NCBI RefSeq assembly: GCF_001701025.1
Contig: NZ_CP016793.1
Location: 2,914,001-2,978,000, forward strand
Reading direction: 5' to 3'
Length of the DNA stretch: 64,000 nucleotides
Source of the DNA: Lentzea guizhouensis
GTDB taxonomy: Bacteria > Actinomycetota > Actinomycetes > Mycobacteriales > Pseudonocardiaceae
This document shows, piece after piece, positions 61,877 through 64,000 of the stretch; the stretch's first letter is position 1, and each line of letters opens with the position of its first letter. A model generated the notes under the pieces. That model saw only the letters and a program-made list of their open reading frames with translations. It had not been told where the DNA came from and made no database searches. The position numbers were made by a program, and so were the translations under genes.

Positions 61877-63389
61877 CGAGCGGCCGGTCAGGTGCGTCCT
61901 CGAGAACGCCGGCCAACGGGTCGTCGCCCGCCTTCCGCACGAGGTCGCGTTCCGGGTGGTAGATCTCCTTCAGGATGATCACGCACAACGCGATGACCGC
62001 GGCGTCACGCAACAACACGGCACCGAGGAACCAGTCGATCGGCAGCCCCTTGTTCTCCGTGCCGAGGTAGAAGTACATCCGCGGCACCCACACGAGCGCG
62101 TCGACCGTCATCCACGCCAGCAGCAGCTTCCACCGCGGCAGCGCGAGCACCGCCAGCGGCACCAGCCACAGCGAGTACTGCGGGCTCCACACCTTGTTGG
62201 TCAGCAGGAACGCCGCCACGACCAGGAACCCGAGCTGCGCGAGCCGCGGCCGCGTGGGCGCGCTCAACGCCACGTACGCGATGCCCGCGCAACAGACCAG
62301 GAACAGCACCGAGCTGACCGTGTTCAGCACCGTCGGCGGCTGCCCCTGCGTGATCCCGGGGTCGAAGCCCTGCCACCCGGTCCACTGCACCAGCACGTTG
62401 TAGATCGTGTCGGGGTCGGCGTTGCGTTCGGTGTTGAGGCGGAAGAACTCCTTCCACCCCGTGTGCGATGCCGGGTTCAACGCGATCGGTGCGTTGACGA
62501 GCGCCCACGCCCCGATAGCCGCCGCCGTGGTTGTGAGACCCGCCTTCAGCCGTTGGGAACGCCAGCACAGCAACAACAACGGCCCCAACAGGAACAACGG
62601 GTACAGCTTCGCCGCCCCGCCGAGCCCGAGCAGCACACCGGCCAGCACGGGCTTCTTCCGCGCCCACGCCAGCAGCCCGGCCGTCGCGAACGCCGTCGCG
62701 ATCGTGTCGAAGTTCGTGAACGCGTGCACGATGACCAGCGGCGACACCGCCACGATCGCCGCGTCCCACATCCGCCGCCGCGCGATGCGGGCCACCGAGA
62801 AGACCGTGACCAGCCACGCCACCGCCAGCCAGAACGCGGTGATGTTGAAGTACACGATGACCGTCATCGGCAGCCCCGGCACCAGCGCCACGAGCCCCTG
62901 CGCCACCCGCGCGTTCAGCCACTGGAAGAGCCCCGTGACCACCGGGTACTCCATGTACCGAACGTGCTCGGTCGGCTTTCCCTCGTCGTCCTTCCACGAG
63001 GTGATGTACGGGAACGACCCCCGCTGGTCCAGCCGCTCCGCCGTGTAGAGCGGCACCGTGTCGGAGTAGCAGAGCGCCGTGAACTGCTTGCTGCCCCGCC
63101 AGTCCAGCTGCACCTGCCCCTTCTCGTCCACGTACTGCTGGATGCACGGCGACTTCTGCACGTACCCCAGCAGCAATGTCAGCACCGCGAGCAGCAGCAC
63201 CACCCGCACCGCCGTCCAGAACCAGTGCCGCCCGACCTGCGCGTGCCTGCCCAGCGGGCCGCCGAACGGTCTGCTCAGGGTGCGGGCGAGCGACTCGGTC
63301 CAGGTGGGCGCGACTCGCTGCTGCGGGGTGAGCGAGTCGGTGTCCTCCGCGGGGAGCTCGGCGGAGGTGGGCTCGGCAGGGCTGGGCAC
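61788..63389 (-). CDS. GT-C type glycosyltransferase (GT87/DUF2029), second copy
   Basis: 533 residues, about ten helices, distant paralogue of the gene at 59428 (shared LCYSDTVPLY loop, RYMEYPVVTGLFQWL, KVWSPQYSLWLVPLAVL). A charged cytoplasmic N-terminus of ~50 residues and a charged C-tail. GTG start at 63389. Likely adds mannose or another sugar to envelope glycans. Overlaps the SGNH gene at its 3' end. Confidence 0.88.
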   Translation of the reverse strand: MPSPAEPTSAELPAEDTDSLTPQQRVAPTWTESLARTLSRPFGGPLGRHAQVGRHWFWTAVRVVLLLAVLTLLLGYVQKSPCIQQYVDEKGQVQLDWRGSKQFTALCYSDTVPLYTAERLDQRGSFPYITSWKDDEGKPTEHVRYMEYPVVTGLFQWLNARVAQGLVALVPGLPMTVIVYFNITAFWLAVAWLVTVFSVARIARRRMWDAAIVAVSPLVIVHAFTNFDTIATAFATAGLLAWARKKPVLAGVLLGLGGAAKLYPLFLLGPLLLLCWRSQRLKAGLTTTAAAIGAWALVNAPIALNPASHTGWKEFFRLNTERNADPDTIYNVLVQWTGWQGFDPGITQGQPPTVLNTVSSVLFLVCCAGIAYVALSAPTRPRLAQLGFLVVAAFLLTNKVWSPQYSLWLVPLAVLALPRWKLLLAWMTVDALVWVPRMYFYLGTENKGLPIDWFLGAVLLRDAAVIALCVIILKEIYHPERDLVRKAGDDPLAGVLEDAPDRPLVTPARAEPLHRMRPRSDADDHRSRTPDAV

Positions 63390-63467
63390 GGGCGGGATGT
63401 TACGGCCAAGACCGTTTCGCCGTGGTCAACATCCAGGTGGAGAACGAAGGGGGTCTCATACGCCAGG

Positions 63468-63926
63468 TCAGCTCCCGCCACCGTCCAGCGAGGAGCACGA
63501 GGCGAGTTCCGTGGCCGTGACAGTGCTGAGCGACGAGAGAGGCTTGGTGATCGTGAAGGTGTAACAACGCAGCGCTCCTCGCGACCCGAGTGGGGTACCG
63601 ACGTTCACCGCGATCGGAGAGTCGAAATGCATCGCGGTGTCGTCCTGGCGGACCCTCGGATCACCGTCGCTGTCGCGTGCCGTGCTCCTCATTATCTCCT
63701 CGTTGCTCAGGACCCCGTCAGTCGCGCGCTCCTTCAAGCGGTTCTTCGAGTTCTCCACCTCGCGGGCGAGCAATTTTTCCGGGTTCGACTCTTCCAACGA
63801 CGAGTACACGTGCAGTGCGAGCGACAACGCTCCCAGCACGGCCAGGGCTGAAATGGCGAGACGGCCCCAGCGGAGCCAAGCCGATCGCCTGGCTCCGCTG
63901 GTTCCATCGGAATCGTCCTCAGTCAT
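63468..63926 (-). CDS. Small membrane protein of unknown function
   Basis: 152 residues. One membrane helix at about 22-42 (AISALAVLGALSLALHVYSS), then a charged helical segment (NPEKLLAREVENSKNRLKER) and a globular outer part with two Cys (RCYTFTI, LASCSS). GC is lower than in neighbours. ATGA overlap with the upstream partial gene, so translation is coupled. No family recognised. Confidence 0.65.
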   Translation of the reverse strand: MTEDDSDGTSGARRSAWLRWGRLAISALAVLGALSLALHVYSSLEESNPEKLLAREVENSKNRLKERATDGVLSNEEIMRSTARDSDGDPRVRQDDTAMHFDSPIAVNVGTPLGSRGALRCYTFTITKPLSSLSTVTATELASCSSLDGGGS

Positions 63927-64000
63927 TGCCCGTAGTTTATCTCCTTGAGCTTGTCTTCCAAAACCCTTCCGTACACGTAAGCTCCGACCACGTTGGGGTG
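63923..64000 (-). CDS. C-terminal end of an unknown gene (runs off the right edge)
   Basis: Only the last 25 residues (NVVGAYVYGRVLEDKLKEIN then YGQ) and the TGA are in the window. The stop overlaps the start of the small membrane gene (ATGA). Cannot be identified. Confidence 0.55.
   Translation of the reverse strand, partial: HPNVVGAYVYGRVLEDKLKEINYGQ

Overview
The window is high-GC actinobacterial DNA, most like the Pseudonocardiaceae (a Lentzea/Saccharothrix/Actinosynnema-type genome). Supporting signs are the trxB, sigM, murJ and pcnA block known from the origin-proximal region of Mycobacterium, GTG and TTG starts, GTGA/ATGA gene overlaps, a dnaB with an intein, chaplin-like surface repeats and a DasR-type operator at ptsI. 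The replication origin is probably outside the window to the left; this is inferred from gene order.

Layout. 1-9355: thioredoxin reductase (partial), anti-sigma factor and SigM, then a pseudokinase, the MurJ lipid II flippase, a DUF6049 protein, a NUDIX hydrolase and a divergent CCA tRNA nucleotidyltransferase. 9420-16221: small HTH protein, MFS transporter, YqgE, SdpI-like protein, secreted esterase-like protein, then leuS behind a leucine leader peptide and hairpins. 16222-23265: a decayed gene, a TetR/MMPL efflux pair, a beta-propeller protein and a DUF2339 membrane gene with two frameshifts. 23339-28457: a complete ribose-type operon (rbsR-A-C-B-K). 28441-34961: a beta-helix lipoprotein, ptsI with a dre operator, a RidA/MarR divergent pair, a frameshifted LysR gene and an ECF sigma factor with its partner. 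34957-44388: threonine catabolism (kbl-tdh), an SDR, a PhyH dioxygenase, a LiaFSR-like HK-RR-DUF1707 operon (HK frameshifted), a diguanylate cyclase and an AI-2E family transporter. 44459-51059: cell-surface genes, namely a beta-solenoid membrane protein, a frameshifted secreted protein and a very long chaplin-like protein ending in an LPVGK pentapeptide repeat. 51152-53195: SDR/TetR pair and a GNAT acetyltransferase. 53235-57480: dnaB with a class 3 intein, a DnaA-box cluster, and the rpsF-ssb-rpsR-rplI operon. 57582-64000: secreted protein, endonuclease IV, two GT-C glycosyltransferases flanking an SGNH hydrolase, and a coupled pair of unknown genes cut by the right edge.

Functional themes are envelope synthesis and surface structure (MurJ, GT-C enzymes, beta-helix, beta-solenoid and chaplin-like proteins), replication and translation housekeeping (DnaB, SSB, S6, S18, L9, LeuRS, CCA enzyme), and local regulation with visible palindromic operators. 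At least five genes carry frameshifts or stops. Either the assembly has indel errors in GC-rich runs or several accessory genes are decaying; raw reads would decide. Best candidates for new biology are the chaplin-repeat/LPVGK protein, the leader-peptide attenuator on leuS, and the DnaA boxes upstream of an intein-bearing dnaB.
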